A stretch of 64,000 nt of DNA from contig OY978104.1 of assembly GCA_963854735.1 (NCBI GenBank), positions 930,001 to 994,000 on the forward strand, given 5' to 3'. A model generated the notes under the pieces. It was not told the DNA's origin and ran no database searches. It was given only the letters and a program-made list of their open reading frames with translations. This document shows, piece after piece, positions 11,992 through 24,335 of the stretch; the stretch's first letter is position 1, and each line of letters begins with the position of its first letter. Origin of the DNA: Marvania coccoides (lineage: Eukaryota; Chlorophyta; Trebouxiophyceae; Chlorellales; Chlorellaceae). A program made the translations under genes and the position numbers.

Positions 11992-12814
11992 ATGAAATAG
12001 TCAAGGAACAGATTCAAAGAAAAGTGCACTGCCATCTTTCTGTTTCATGAGCCGATAGCAATCGTTAAGTCTCATACTGTGCATTTTTGAAATTTCGGGT
12101 TCAGAGTAAAATAAACTGCAAATTTGCAGTCTTTTCAGACTGAGAACAAATTTCGGAAATTTACAACGAATTTTGGATAGAAGCTAAATTGTTTTTCTTT
12201 CTCGTATACGAGTAACATGCATATACAGATGCTTTAATGATGCATGCGCGACACCCCCAAATTTCGAAGGTATATTTTAACTATCGAGCCCAACGACCTG
12301 CCACGCTGCCTTAATATAACGACTGTTGACCAAAGGCTCGTACGTGGAGCTTATATCAAAGCTTAATTTGATTTAATCGATTGCAATGAAGAGCCGAGAA
12401 ACTCGAGAAAATGCTCAGAATGCCCGCAGCTGTCAATTAAAAATAAAAAGCGTAGACCCTGTGCTGAGGAGGGTTCCACTGAGATTTTGATAGAAATCTG
12501 TTAAAGAACAAAAAAGCAAAGAAAAAGGTGAAGCAACGATAATAATTGAATCATAAGATCTTACTCGAGTGCTGCAGATTTTATTTCCGCAAGTATTTGC
12601 GGGGCTAGCAATTATAACGAGAGTGGTTCATATGCTGAAATGCTTTCTGTCTCTGATGAAGAAACAGTGATCGATTATAGCAAAAAATTCGATGGTTCCG
12701 AATGATTTTAATAATATTCCTCTCTTGGTATCTTAAAGTTACTCCAACCATTTCCATCGACTGCCTTTATTATTTAAAAAAGTGATCTCGAGATCCGGCT
12801 GGAAACACGCTGCA
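11992..12814. other. Intergenic, AT-rich
   Basis: 3' flank of the stress protein gene and upstream region of the secreted phytase-like gene. I see no conserved reading frame, RNA gene or repeat. Confidence 0.5.
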
Positions 12815-15341
12815 ATGCGCGGTTCTTTGCTCGTCGTCGTCCTGGCTCTGGTAAGGACAGATAATACGAAGCATATGCATTTCTTCGATTCGATTTCAAA
12901 TTCATCAATATCCATCGTATTAATTCCCTAATAATACGACATTTTGTTTTGCAGTGCCCCCTGGCCTTGGCGTCTTCCGCCGCATTCAAGATCTCAAGGC
13001 CGGATTGGTTGAATCCTGGCGATGTTATGCCAAAGGGCAAAATCTCCGAGAATAAAGTGATATTCTAGTAAGTAAGGATACATTGCTGCGACTCGCGGGA
13101 AAAAACAGTTATTTCTGCTGTTGTTAAAATTTTATTAACAACAAACTAATTCTTCACTTACTTCACAACTTGCAAATGATGCAGTGGCACTGGCGAGTAC
13201 ACCAACGCCCTGCGCACTATTAATCCCTTCCTCAAAGCATCCGACTTGACAGGCATCCCTAACGGTGCCGCCTGCGCCACCCGTAAACCCTGGGAGACCT
13301 GCGAGCAGTACCTCTCTCTCTTCTCTGGTGAGATTATAGAAAAACTCGCAATAAACAAAATCATTTCGAATAAAATATGACTAAAATATATACATATATG
13401 AAAAAAATATATGCATACATTACAATATGAAAAATTACAATAAATAATCCTTGCAATACATTAAAATAATCATTTTGCGCGCATTCAGGTCTGGCTGTGT
13501 ATGACAAGTCGGGCGGCAATGGCTTCACTTTCCTGGGCATCACCGACCGCGGACCGAACGTCGACTGCGCGGACTTTGAAGATCTGGTACGAATTGCCAA
13601 TGTTGTTCTTCAACCCACCCCCCACCCACCCCCCGGGTTTCAAACTCAGCTATGAGTTCATATAAAAAATAAATCCCATCCTCTGCAATGCAGGCCGAAG
13701 ACAACCCTGGATCTGAGTGGGAGACGGCCGTGAACAGCATCATCAACAAAACTTCTCTCGACAACGGCCAGACCTTCCCTGCCCCCAAGTTTGCCCCCTC
13801 GTTCTTCAAGGTTAAGTACGATACCCGCACCAACAAGCTGGCTCTGGGAGAGTCTTGCTTCTTGAAAAACCTCAAGGGAATGCCCATCAACGGACTCTCC
13901 AACGTGGCGGGACGTGACCCCGTGCCCTGGACTGGCGTCTGCAATGCCGGGCCCGTTGGATATTCTCAGGCCGGCCTCGACACCGAAGATATCCAGGTAC
14001 GTAACGACCCTCCATCAATTTTTGTGTAGAAGATTGAATTGGGTACAGCTGGTCATTTATTGGTAACACCATGCTGCGTGGTCGCGCAGGTGATCCCTGG
14101 CCGTAATCTGGTTGCCATCGTGGATGAGTACACCCCTTCCATTGCCATCGCACTCGGATTCGGAGACGATTCTAGTGAGCATATAAAAAATTACCGACTC
14201 GTTGCGGCAAATGAAAAATGCATCTTCCAACCTATTCTCTTCTTCAGCTTTTGAAGTACCCGAATTTCGTTTCTCTCATAAATCTCGCCTGCAGACGACT
14301 GGGAGGAGGACTACAAGAGCTGGGGTGGCTACGGCTTCAAGGGCAAGAAGGCGTGCGGCCAGATCCTAGCTCGCTACGTCCCCGAGGACTCTACTCTGAC
14401 CTCCAAGGAGGCTGGATACCCCATCATCAAGGCGCTTCCCGCCCTGTTCACCTACCGCCGCGGCAACCGCGGCATGGAGAACCTGGCCATTTCTGCCGAC
14501 GGAAAGACCCTGATTGCCATGCTGCAGAGCCCCATGGTGCCTCTGGCCAGCAGCCGTGGCACCCGCGCGTCTCCCTTCCTCACCGCTGTCCGCATGGACA
14601 TCACCAACGTGATGAAGCCCAAGGTTCTGGGTGTTCACCTCTACGTTGAGGATATCGCCGAATCCGCCACCAAGACCGCTTGGGCCGATGACGAAGAGCG
14701 CCAGCGCGACATCAAGGCTTCCGGCTTTGCTGATGCCGCTCCCGTGCTGGGCCTGAAGGCTGGCACCCCCGTGGTTCTGGTCATCGAGCGTGCCTTGTCC
14801 CAGGTCAAAATCTACATGGCTGACTTCAGCAAGGCCACCAACGTGCTGCCCCAGATGGCCGCCAACCCCCTCGTGTTCGACAGGCTGGCTGACGACCTGA
14901 AGGGCTACGATAACGCTCTTGCGGAGATTGCCAAGATGGGCGTGGTTCCCGCCAAGAAGGCGCTGGTGCTGGACACCGGACTGATCACCGCCGGTGCGGC
15001 GTCTGCGCTCCCCGGCTGGAAGGGCTCTGACAAGCAGGAGGGCGTGGCCATCCTCAACAAGTATGCCATCGCTCTGGGCGCTGACAACGATTTCGGGTAA
15101 GATATCTTATTATACATGTCTTAATATTTGATTATTGATTAGTTATTCTAATTTGTAATGCATTAAATTAATGCATGCATAGATATGCTAGGTTTTTTGT
15201 GCCTTAACAATATTTGGAAATTCTCAAACCCACAATGTGTCCACTCCCCCTTTTTTCAGGTTCCTCGCCCAGCAGTCAAGCTTATCGGTGGTGCACCTCG
15301 CCGAGAGCCTGGACAAGACTTACAAGAAGATGTGGGCGTAA
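12815..15341 (+). CDS. Secreted esterase-like/phytase-like protein
   Basis: 553 residues from eight exons: 12815-12850, 12955-13067, 13185-13327, 13489-13586, 13694-13996, 14090-14174, 14295-15096, 15260-15341. The N-terminus MRGSLLVVVLALCPLALASS is a clear signal peptide, so the protein enters the secretory pathway. The body resembles the 'esterase-like activity of phytase' family (PF13449): GLAVYDKSGGNGFTFLGITD with RGPN following, then GRNLVAIVDEYTPSIAIA, and NRGMENLAISADGKTLIAML. This family is a beta-propeller-like fold whose substrates are poorly defined; extracellular phosphate scavenging is a plausible role but not shown. Codon use is strongly C/G-ending, suggesting high expression. 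All exon phases agree. Confidence 0.78.
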
Positions 15342-16224
15342 ATAAGTTGGTTTACTTTAACTTGATTATTTAATCATATGAGCAGCAAATTTATTTCTCT
15401 TCTCGCGATTACTCGTCTTCGGCGACCCTTTTGAATAACGAGTCGTGATTAGCGCTCAAAATATTTCCATCCATCCGTTTTAATGATCTTTTTTTGGTGT
15501 GAAAATGTTGCAATTCTTTAAAGAATATGAATATAAAGAAATTTCCTACGTAGGTTAAAGGTTTAAGGTTTTTACAGAGGTTTAACGTCTCCTACCGAGG
15601 TCGCCCCTATAGAGATCCGCAATGCGACGTGCCACAAACCCCACCACAGTAAGGCAGAGCCCCCCCTCCTCCGTCGGATCAATCCCAGTTAATAGGCTCT
15701 GGCCCCTGCCCCCCGAGTCCCCGACGGCGCGACCGACATAAGCAAGGCAGGTGCATGGCAGGCACAGTTGCATGCAGAAATGCAAATCATGCAAGACGCT
15801 CCGGACGGCGAGATACGCGAACGTAACTAGTCAGCACTATTTAGTTACCTTATGGTAATTTTTGTTGTGTGCATGCACTTTTGCTACTACCGAACTGAGA
15901 TTGTTTTTTTTGTTGGTTGTATAATTAATATAATAATACGTGTTAAGACAACTCGCATACGTATGGTTTCTTCTTTTGCACATTGAAAAACAAGTGTGTA
16001 AATATTTGTCGAAGCCTGTACATGCGTCAGAAGAATGAACAGGTCGGACGGACGCATATGAAAGAGAAAAAAAAGCAAGAGCGACAGTAACTTCAACGTT
16101 GAAGCCAGCAGCTGTCTTGTTCAAAATTTCAAAATTCGCGTATAAACCCTCGCCATTCCGAAAGTATCTCGCATCGCGTCAATTTTGAACAATTTGCATA
16201 TTTTTTAGTATTATAGATTACAGC
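15342..16224. other. Intergenic region with a GC-rich island
   Basis: Mostly AT-rich, but 15588-15825 is GC-rich like exons here. Within it the minus strand has a 70-codon open frame (15794-15582) containing GIDPTEEGGLCLTVVGFVAR, which I do not recognise. It may be a gene remnant, an unannotated exon or an RNA gene. The part next to the RING gene carries a CCGAAA motif (16157). Confidence 0.35.
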
Positions 16225-17175
16225 ATGTCATCTGTGTCGCCAGAAGAGGCCAATTCGCCAGCAATAGAAGACAGATGTCCGATTTGTTTGAATCAAGTCA
16301 CAGAGCCCAGCCACGTCAAGGGCTGCAACCATACTTTCTGGTGAGAACTCTACCATTTAGTACACCCGACACGACGCCATCTCACAAATTCTTTGCCTCC
16401 CTCCCCCCCCCCCGTCAGCTTAAACTGCCTGCGCCAGTGGTCCTCCACTCGCCACTCCCCGCGGTGCCCGCTGTGCCAAGCCGAAATCACGGTGCTGTGC
16501 CACGCCGACGGCCAGGAGCCCGTCGTGCCGCCCCCTCCGTTGCCCGATAGCTCTCCGCCCGACCTCGATTGCCTAGACCACTCCTACTTCGCAGCAGAAG
16601 CGTCCCGCCTGCTGCGCCGCGCGCGCTCCATGCAGCACGGCCTCAGCGCCGCCTCCTGGCGCCGCTCCACCCAGTCTGAAACAGCTGTTGCTGCGCTGGA
16701 TGACATCATAGCGAGCCTGGCCGACATGAAATATGTAATGGACCGAGAAGAGACACAATTTGACCCCGAACACGTCCTCAGCTCGCTGTACGGCCTTGAG
16801 AGCATGGTTTCTGCCATTCAGGAAGGCTCCTGGGAAGCTGACGGCGGAGCAGAAGTCTCCTCTGCGTTTTTAAATCTCAGCGGCAGTGGGGGCGGGGAAG
16901 CGATGCCGCGCCGGCTGAGTGCCGCGGACGCTGAGGCGTTGCATGGGGCGTATGCATGGAGCGATGAAGATGACGAAGAAGAGGATTTCGTTGGCGACGA
17001 TTATGTGGCGTTTCAAGGGGAGCGGTTGGGCCGAATGTCGCTTGGGGCTGGGCAGAAACGGCGAGGACGAGGGGGAGGGGGGCATGGGAGGAGAGGAAGC
17101 AAGGGAGGGGGGGGCAGCTTGGGCCGCGCTGCCAGCAACGGCAGTCTCGACTGCGCAGCGGCTGCCAAAAGATGA
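16225..17175 (+). CDS. C3HC4 RING-finger protein (probable E3 ubiquitin ligase)
   Basis: 290 residues from exons 16225-16340 and 16419-17175. The RING lies near residues 18-62: CPICLNQ, then GCNHTFCLNCLRQW across the splice junction, then CPLCQAE, matching C-x2-C...C-x-H-x3-C-x2-C...C-x2-C. Such domains recruit E2 enzymes. The rest has a helical region with Asp/Met (ALDDIIASLADMKYVMDREE), an acidic patch (SDEDDEEEDF) and a basic Gly-rich tail. No substrate-binding domain is recognisable, so the target is unknown. Confidence 0.83.
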
Positions 17176-18205
17176 AATGGGGCTGTGTGTTTATTTTTTC
17201 GTTGCCCAATTCAATTTTCGTGCAGAGTAAAGCTTGAAAATGAATTAAAATTGTGAAAAGTCGCCGTAATCATTACAAGGGGAACTTGCGTCATTCTTTC
17301 GGATTTTCTGAGCGCCCTCCAGCGACCCAAGACCAGAATTGATTGACGGCTGCCTTTTCGCCAGCTTGTCAACGCCTGAAAACTACAATATACAAGTTAC
17401 ATGGGTCAGAGGGTGTATCAAATAACAAAAAGGGGACCACCGATACTTGAACCGTGGGCACATTCATGAATTGCTGCTGATTTGGGACAAAGGATTATTC
17501 ATATATTGAGGGGTGTGACTCTGGATGCAGGAAAAGAACTGGCGGGCTTCAGCCCGTGGCGAGAATGACACGGTGATTGAATTGAATGAATGATTGATTG
17601 ATGATTGGGTGGCGGGAAAAGTTGGAGGGATCCCCGAGGCACATTGTCAGCTGAAGAAACCAGAACGAAAAAAAGGAAACACATTTTCAAAAATTTCGAT
17701 TCTGCCGGAAACAGGAAGAATAGAAAGAGGGGAGGGGCCTTGTCATGTAAACATAAAAACAAAAAAACGGTGGTGTTACGTCAGGAAAAGAGTCAAAAGA
17801 AGATACAAGGGCATGGGTAATTGATGCTGAAGGAGAGTGTATAGTGAGCTAGAAACAGGGTCAAGAGTGAAATGCTTGAATGAGGACGGGCGCAGAGGTG
17901 GCTGCGGTGCCCAAACACGGTGCGTGCGTGCGCTTCATCGCCGCCACAATTCGTATACAGAGAGAAATTAAGTAGAAAGAAGACAGACACAAAGTGACCA
18001 CAGGGCTGAAGAATTTTTTTGCCTTGTTAATGAAGTTGTTCTCTCAAAGTTTGTGTCGAGAGAAAAACACCCTCGTGCTAATTTAATTTTTTATATCATT
18101 GATTCCCAAAAGAATAGGCCCGCCCTTACTTATTATTATTATATATATATATATGACACGAAATGTATGTGCGGTATAAAAGAAGGTTTACTTTCATCTC
18201 CAGGC
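17176..18205. other. Convergent intergenic region
   Basis: Over 1 kb between the 3' ends of the RING gene and the HAD phosphatase gene. AT-rich, with a TTATTATTATTATATATATA-type microsatellite near 18130-18155. A GGTTCAAGTATC-like stretch on the minus strand near 17445 resembles a pol III B box but no tRNA fold could be drawn. Confidence 0.45.
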
Positions 18206-20562
18206 TCAACACTGCAGCATGAGCGCAGCGTGCAGCAGATCGTCAGCGGTACGATGGCCCCCGGGGTCTTTGGCGTTGCCCCCCGCCCCGGTGGCGCCGT
18301 TATCCGCAGCGGGCTCCAGCAGCGTCTTCACTGCGGCAGCCAGCGACTCTTCACGCAGCAGTGGGTGGGTGACATCTCCGCCCAGCAGGCCGCCGGCGCC
18401 GCCGTCGAAGCTCTTGCGCGTGGGGGAGGTGCGCTCCCAGAACCTACACAGGGGGCCCAGATAGAAATAATGCAGTAGCTGTCAGCTGAAGAACGCAAAT
18501 GGTAATAATAAAAAAACTCTCAAATCCCGCCAAAAAATAACGATTCCAGCCCTTCATATATTTATATATAATCCCATTGTGTCTCACCTGCACATTGATG
18601 GGTCGGTGTTTTCTTGCTCCGCCGCTTCCTGGTCCGCCAAGTACACGTCGTTGTTGAAGCACGAAGCCACGGTGAACTGCCGCCACAGCGCGGTGCCCTG
18701 CTTGGCGCACCGCACCTGCAGGTAGGCCAGCGCATCCGGGGACTCCATGGGGGTGCGCTGCATCGCCCCCAGAATGGCGGTGGCAAAGGACTGCGCCGCC
18801 TGCCACGCAAACGAGCCGGCTTCCCCGCAGGACGCCGCCCAGTACGCCTCCAGCCTGGCCTCCACCTACAAACCAATCATAAAAATAGATTAACGGCAAA
18901 CAAGGTTAAAAATGCTCAAAAATTAAAGATAAATATTTCGACGGCTTATTTCGGCGCCAAAATTTCTCAAAGTCAGCTGGAAAATGCTCGCGAAGTAGCA
19001 AAAAATAAGCCGAATACTGCATTCCTATTTGCGCCCTGAAAAAATTGCACTCACCTGGCGCAGCACGCTGCCTCTGTCGGTGTGCACCCCGTCTGATGGC
19101 CTATACTCCTCGACGTACAGCAGGCTGTCAGAGTACTCTTGCGCATACGCTTCCGGAGAATCGTCCACACACACCACTGGCGCCGCCAGCTGGGTGGGCG
19201 GCATGGGCCGCGTGACGTCCGCGCAGCCCAGCGCCACCAGGGCGGTTTTTTCGGCCGCCCGCTGCAGGGTGTCTGGGTAGGTAGAGGTGATGCGGGAGGG
19301 CCACAGCGCGGGAGAGATGAGCTTGTCCCCCGGGTCGAGTCCCATCCAGATCAGCTGCACGTATTCCAGCTTTCCCTTTGAGCACACGAAGGGCGCAAAG
19401 CGGTCGAGGCGGGTGGCGAGGAAGGCGCGAAAAGCGGCCCACCCCGGGCGCACCCGCACCTTGAAGGTGCAGGGCATGCGGCCGAAGCGCCAGTGAATGA
19501 GGAAGGCGCGCTCCTGGTGGGGGCCTGAAGAGCGTTTTGAGGAAAAAGAAACAACAGTCCGTTGATTTAATTATCTTGTGAGCAATTTTTATGATTCAAT
19601 CAGGAGAATAAATTATTCGAAACATGGCGTGTTTTCAAGCTTGATTTTCGCTCAGCGCTTCGCGAAATCCGAAAGAAACCAAACTCAAAGCAATAACAAA
19701 AAACAAAAAAACGCTCATAAAATAAAGATTTCTTATTTTTTTAAATTCACGCACCTTCCACTTCCGAACCTGGGAGGTGCGCCAACTGTCCTGCCACCCG
19801 TCTGCCTGATGATGATGACACCGTGGTGTGGATCCAGTCCAGCGAGTCCCAGTCCGTTGGGTCCACTGCTGTCGCTGTGGCGTCTATCAACGTGTTATCG
19901 ATATCTAGCACCACCGCCACCTGGCGCAACGACCGCAGCTCCTCGCAGAGATGCACCGCGCGGATGTTAGTGGCGTATGCGATGAAGTACAGCCCGTCGC
20001 GCTCCGCTGCAGAGGGCAGGCGGGGCACCAAGATGACGTCGCCGGCTGGGATGGAACAGGTGAGGACTTCGCCGGAGAGGTGGCAGGCGGTGCAGAGCTC
20101 CAGCAGGCGGCCGCTGTGGCGGGTCTCACCGGGGATGCGGCCCACCAGGGCATCCGGTCCTACGAGGTTGGGATTGAAAGAGGAAAAACCTAAATTATTG
20201 GAGGAGGGTAGGAAATGGGCGGGCAGCGGGCGGGAAAAAATGCCAAAATAGTGAATTACCTCTCCGGTTGACCAGATTCTGAACTGCGACGGCGGGGAGG
20301 CTTAGTTTGCTGCACGAAAAATTAGGAGATTTAATTAAACTTCTAGAAACGATGAGGGCAGGAGTATGGCGAGAGGGGTGCCGAAATTTTACCTCGGGGC
20401 AAGAGCTTGAAGACTCTGGCGCACGGCAGGGTGGCTCACAGGCGAGTAGAAGAGCCGCGCAACAATTCCTTGCGGCAAGTCGTCGTCGTCGTCGATATCG
20501 CTAGCGAGCTGGAGCCTGCAGTTGCTCCAAGGAATGCCATCTTTTGAGGGCGCCTCGGCCAT
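18206..20562 (-). CDS. FCP1/CPL-like HAD phosphatase
   Basis: 536 residues from minus-strand exons 20562-20393, 20309-20260, 20159-19755, 19524-19055, 18865-18588 and 18443-18206. A HAD phosphatase core is visible: motif I VVLDIDNTLIDAT (D-x-D-x-T), then VRPGWAAFRAFLATRLDRFA, then CSKGKLEYVQLIWMGLDP and the Asp-Asp motif VVCVDDS. The order (DxDxT, then 'VRPG..FL', then 'S...Y....LDP', then 'DD') is typical of FCP1/SCP and plant CPL phosphatases that act on the RNA polymerase II C-terminal repeat. I see no BRCT domain or double-stranded RNA-binding domain. The C-terminal part (FNNDVYL, then a Gly/Ala tail) is not recognised. The link to the RNA polymerase II tail is family inference. Confidence 0.72.
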
Positions 20563-21294
20563 AAAAACTTCCTCAATTGGGGGGTTTAAAAATAGATCGA
20601 TTCCGAAATTGGTGCTTTCTGAAGGTCTATCGTCGGGATGGGTAACGGTCCCCTTTATCTTTCGTCGATTCCGAAATTTATAAAATTAATACGGTGATAT
20701 AGAAAGAGAAGCGCAAAGAAACAAAGAAGATGAAAAATTGAACGGAGATTTTATTCCCGCGTTTTTCCCTCTCTGCATGGGCAAGTTTGCCATTGGGTGT
20801 GCCTTTAAGAGTGAAGAAGGAGGGTAACGGCACATTGCACGCCATGCGTCGCATTTTGAGCAGCTATTAATCCGCCCAGCACAAGGAAGGCATGGCGGGT
20901 CTAACATAAAGACCAAAATAGGACCACAGCAAATGACTTCACAGGCAGAATCGGTGCAGGCGATCCAAAGTCTCGATCTTTAAGGGTCCATACCGCTATT
21001 GGAATTTTTAAAAAGAGATCAGAGCTGCACTTCCGGCGCCATGAGGCTGCTGCACTCGTTTAGTCACTGTAGCGCATTAAGTATATACTGTTTAGCCCAC
21101 GATAGACCATCGAATTAGTTTATGATGACTTTTCGTTTGGTGTCCCCTAGCGTGGGATGAAGAAAGTTTTTGGCTTGATCAACCCATAATAGCTTTTAAT
21201 TTCTGCTGGCTTGAGATTTTTTTTCAAATAGTCTCGATATTAAATTATTACAATCTAATATTCTACATCTGATGTATTGAAAAGCTAAAATATA
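20563..21294. other. Intergenic region with repeated TCGATTCCGAAATT
   Basis: Upstream region of the HAD phosphatase gene and 3' flank of UVRAG/VPS38. The 14-mer TCGATTCCGAAATT occurs twice (20597-20610 and 20665-20678), 35 and 100 bp upstream of the phosphatase start. No gene seen in the rest. Confidence 0.45.
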
Positions 21295-24200
21295 TCACCA
21301 CCGCCAGTAACTACTTCCCAACCACGGCGGCAGCCCCGCTTGCGCAGCCGCCACCAGCTTGTGCAGGTTCTGCAGCAGTTGGCTGGGGCCTGCGGCGCTG
21401 ATGCCGTGCGCCTGCAGCAGCTGGATCGCGTCCTTGTTCAGCAGGAACACGCCCACCGCAAAGCGAGGCCGATCACGATTAGAAAGGCAGTAGAGAGGGT
21501 ACTCCACCGGAATCGAAGAAGATCCAGGCTCTTGGGCACCCCCAGCAGCCGGCCGACCAAACAGCAGCAGCGAGGGCGTGGCGCTGATGGATCCACCAGC
21601 CGCCTCCAATCCGCCATGCCTGCATGGAACGTTGAAAACAAGTAATTCAGATAACAAAAATGCTTATTATACATAATTATACATCTCCAAAGGAAAAATA
21701 TTTATATATAATAACGCTAGAAGGATACCATGAATTATAAAGTATGATTTTTAATTATTAAAAAGATGCATTAGGTAATTGGAACCGGTGAATCTCAACC
21801 ACTCACCAGGTGCCCACAGGGCCGTAGTTGTCTAAGATCACGCTGCCAGACCCTCTGAATCGCACGGGGTACCGCAGCGGCACGTCCAGATAGGCGGCCA
21901 GCCTGTCGATCAGCAGCGCAGCGTGGCCCAGCGCCACCGCTGCCGCTTTGTCTGCTGCGGGGTCCCACTCGAAGCCCCCTGGGTCGAACGCATGCCGCCA
22001 CACCGATGGATCCAGTCTGCGGGATTTTCAAGGCGGGTAGAAAGTCGAGAATTAGTAGCAAATATCGTGAGCGAGTCTCAAAAGCCAATTAATATTTTTT
22101 CATAGCTGTCTTGTTGGAAGTCTAATAGTATCTATATGGACGAATATATGATCCCTGTTCGTTCTTACCCCATGCCGCCGATCCCCAGCCGCAGCTCCTC
22201 CCTCCACATCGCACTGCTTCCAGCTGACGAAGCCGCCGCTGCCGCCGCTGCTGCTGTTCCTCCCCGCCCCCCATCGCCACCTCCACCACCGCCCAGGAAG
22301 CTCGAAAATGGCATCCACTCAACCGTAGGCGGGGTTGCCGCTCCTCCTTCTCCTATTTCATCGCCATGCCAACTGCCAGGGCTGTTACCCGCCCACTGCG
22401 CCTCCAGCTGCTCATCCAAGTGCCCCCCAGGTGGCGTGTGCGCCACCCGCACCGCGGCAGCGCCCAGACGCAGCGTCCACCCCACCTGCGCGGTCAGTAA
22501 ACACCTCCTCGCCACGAGCTCGCTCATCGCTGCCGCCAACCGCCCTCGCCCCTCCTCCCCGTCCAAGGCCGCTTCCCCCGCAGTCACGCGGCGGTGCGCG
22601 GCCTGCAGCGCTTGCAGGGTGGCCACCAGCGCCTGGGAGGTGAGCAGCGCGGCACGCTCAGCAGCGGCAGCGCGCTCTGCAGTCGCCGCTGCTCTGCGCT
22701 CGATCACCGCTGTTTGGCGTGCGGATTCTCGCTCTTCGGAGGCGCACACGTCTAGCGTCGCTTTTCGTCGCGCTGTGGGGCGCTGCGCGGTCAGCAGCTG
22801 TTCCACTCGTCGTTGCAAATCAAAGCAGAGGGACGATAGGCCTCGAATGCGGGTCTGCAGCGCCGCAACGGTGTCCACCTGCTGCCGTAGCGACGCCACA
22901 GGCATGAGCCGCGCCCCAGGAACGAGAACATGCCCCACTGCAGCTGTCGCTGCTGCTTTTTCGCCGCTGGCATCATTTTGCCCTGACACGCCTCCAGCCC
23001 CTGCTGTCAGGCTCGCCACGCTACCCTTCAGCTTGGCTATGAGCATGCCTCCCAGTCCTGCGCCGCCCTCCGCCGCCGCTGCTGCCTCGCTCGCCGTCTC
23101 TGTCAAAGTCTCCGCCCCTGCAATCTCAGTTGACAGCCGCTGCTCCGCTTTTGCTTTGCTGGGGGAGGACGCAAGCGGCGTGACCGCGGTGCTGGTGCGC
23201 GCGGAGTTCGCCGCGCTTTTCGATGGCAAAGAATGCGCGGCAGCCGCAGCAGCAGCTGCAAGAGTGGCGGCGGCCCTAGGCAGCTGAGGCTGTCGCTGCT
23301 GCTCTGTCACTTCTCCCTGCGGAGAGGGATGCGCCAGGTACTCCCCGCCCTCCAGCTCAAACAAGAGCGTGTTGGGGAGGAATCGGGCGGCTGCAGCGGA
23401 GGTAGAAAGGTCTTGTCCCAAAGAAAGCAGCTCGTCAAATCGGAGAGTGTACGCTACGCATGCTGTGCATGGCAAAAGAAAGTTTTCATCGCGTTCCTCT
23501 TCCGCCGTCACTCCTCCTTCGCCCTCTTTCGACTCTGCAGCAGGTGGTGGTGGCGGTGGTGGGAACACTGCGGGCGAGTCTTTGCTTTGCGGTGACGGTG
23601 GCGACGGCAATGGCTGCTGCTGCGGTTTCCAGTCTTTCTCCAACGAATCCCCCCCATTTTCAGAAGTAGGAGAACGATCCTGGGTGTCCTCTGGCTGCTC
23701 CTCTTGCTGCTGCTGCTCTAAAAAATAGTTTTCAGTGGGGACTTCAACTGCTGCAGCTGCCGTCTCGCCATAAGAAGTGAAACCGCCACCATATGAAGCC
23801 AGAACCGCCGGTTCTTCCCTCAACTCGACCGTATTTATGCCTCTATCGCTGCCAGAACCTAAGTCACGCCCGTTTCCAGCTTCCTCCTGCTGCTGTGTTG
23901 CGTTTGTTGGCCGCCGCTGCTGCTCCTCGAAAAATTCAGATCGCCGCAACGTGCCGTCAGCCAAAGCACTGGCCGCCTGGTCAACGTTCAGAACACGCAG
24001 TGTGACCATCGCTTGCGCCGCACCTCCAGCAGCTGTGGGTCGTAGCCTGTCGGTAGGCAACGGCCGCCATTGTGGGTGAGCTGTGTCGAAAACGGCCTCG
24101 CTGCGGTAAACCAGGCGCCATGGCGGCCCGCCATCGTCTCCATGCTCCTGAGAAACGCTGATGGTGAAGAGAGAGGCCCCTCCGGGGGGTACTTCGACAC

Positions 24201-24335
24201 ACCTAGCTCCGATCACAGCAACCTGGCGCAGCCGACGAGGCGGATGCTGCAAAGGGGAGGCGACAAAGGTGTTGGAATGCCTCTAGTCGTTAATGCAGCA
24301 TTGATGTACGCGTTTCTCCTCACCCAAACCAACAT
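21295..24335 (-). CDS. UVRAG/VPS38, PI3-kinase complex II subunit
   Basis: UVRAG/VPS38 directs the VPS34-Beclin complex to endosomes and the vacuole. Exons on minus: 24335-24324, 24246-22169, 22016-21807, 21619-21295; 874 residues. The N-terminal 200 residues look C2-like, then come long Gln/Ser/Ala-rich linkers and a probable coiled coil (LRQQVDTVAALQTRIRGLSS and after). The C-terminal BARA2-type region is diagnostic: ALGHAALLIDRLAAYLDVPL, then RYPVRFRGSGSVILDN, then an EYPLYCLS-like strand and FAVGVFLLNKDAIQLLQ. The first coding exon is just 12 nt (MLVW); it is inferred because the long exon begins at a strong acceptor (CCCCTTTGCAG) with no ATG. A 383-codon frame on the opposite strand is only a GC-driven shadow. 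Confidence 0.86.

Noticed and set aside
12000..12800. Possible small genes in the spacer after the stress protein gene
   Set aside because: Only short AT-rich frames with no codon bias, no splice pattern and no recognisable motif.
17415..17470. Possible tRNA on the minus strand (GGTTCAAGTATC followed by GTCCCC and a T run)
   Set aside because: No matching 5' acceptor strand, D-arm or anticodon arm can be drawn within 75 nt upstream.
22136..23287. 383-codon open frame on the plus strand, Ala/Ser/Pro-rich
   Set aside because: It is antisense to the UVRAG/VPS38 large exon and arises from GC-rich codons; no recognisable domain, and the minus-strand product matches a known family.
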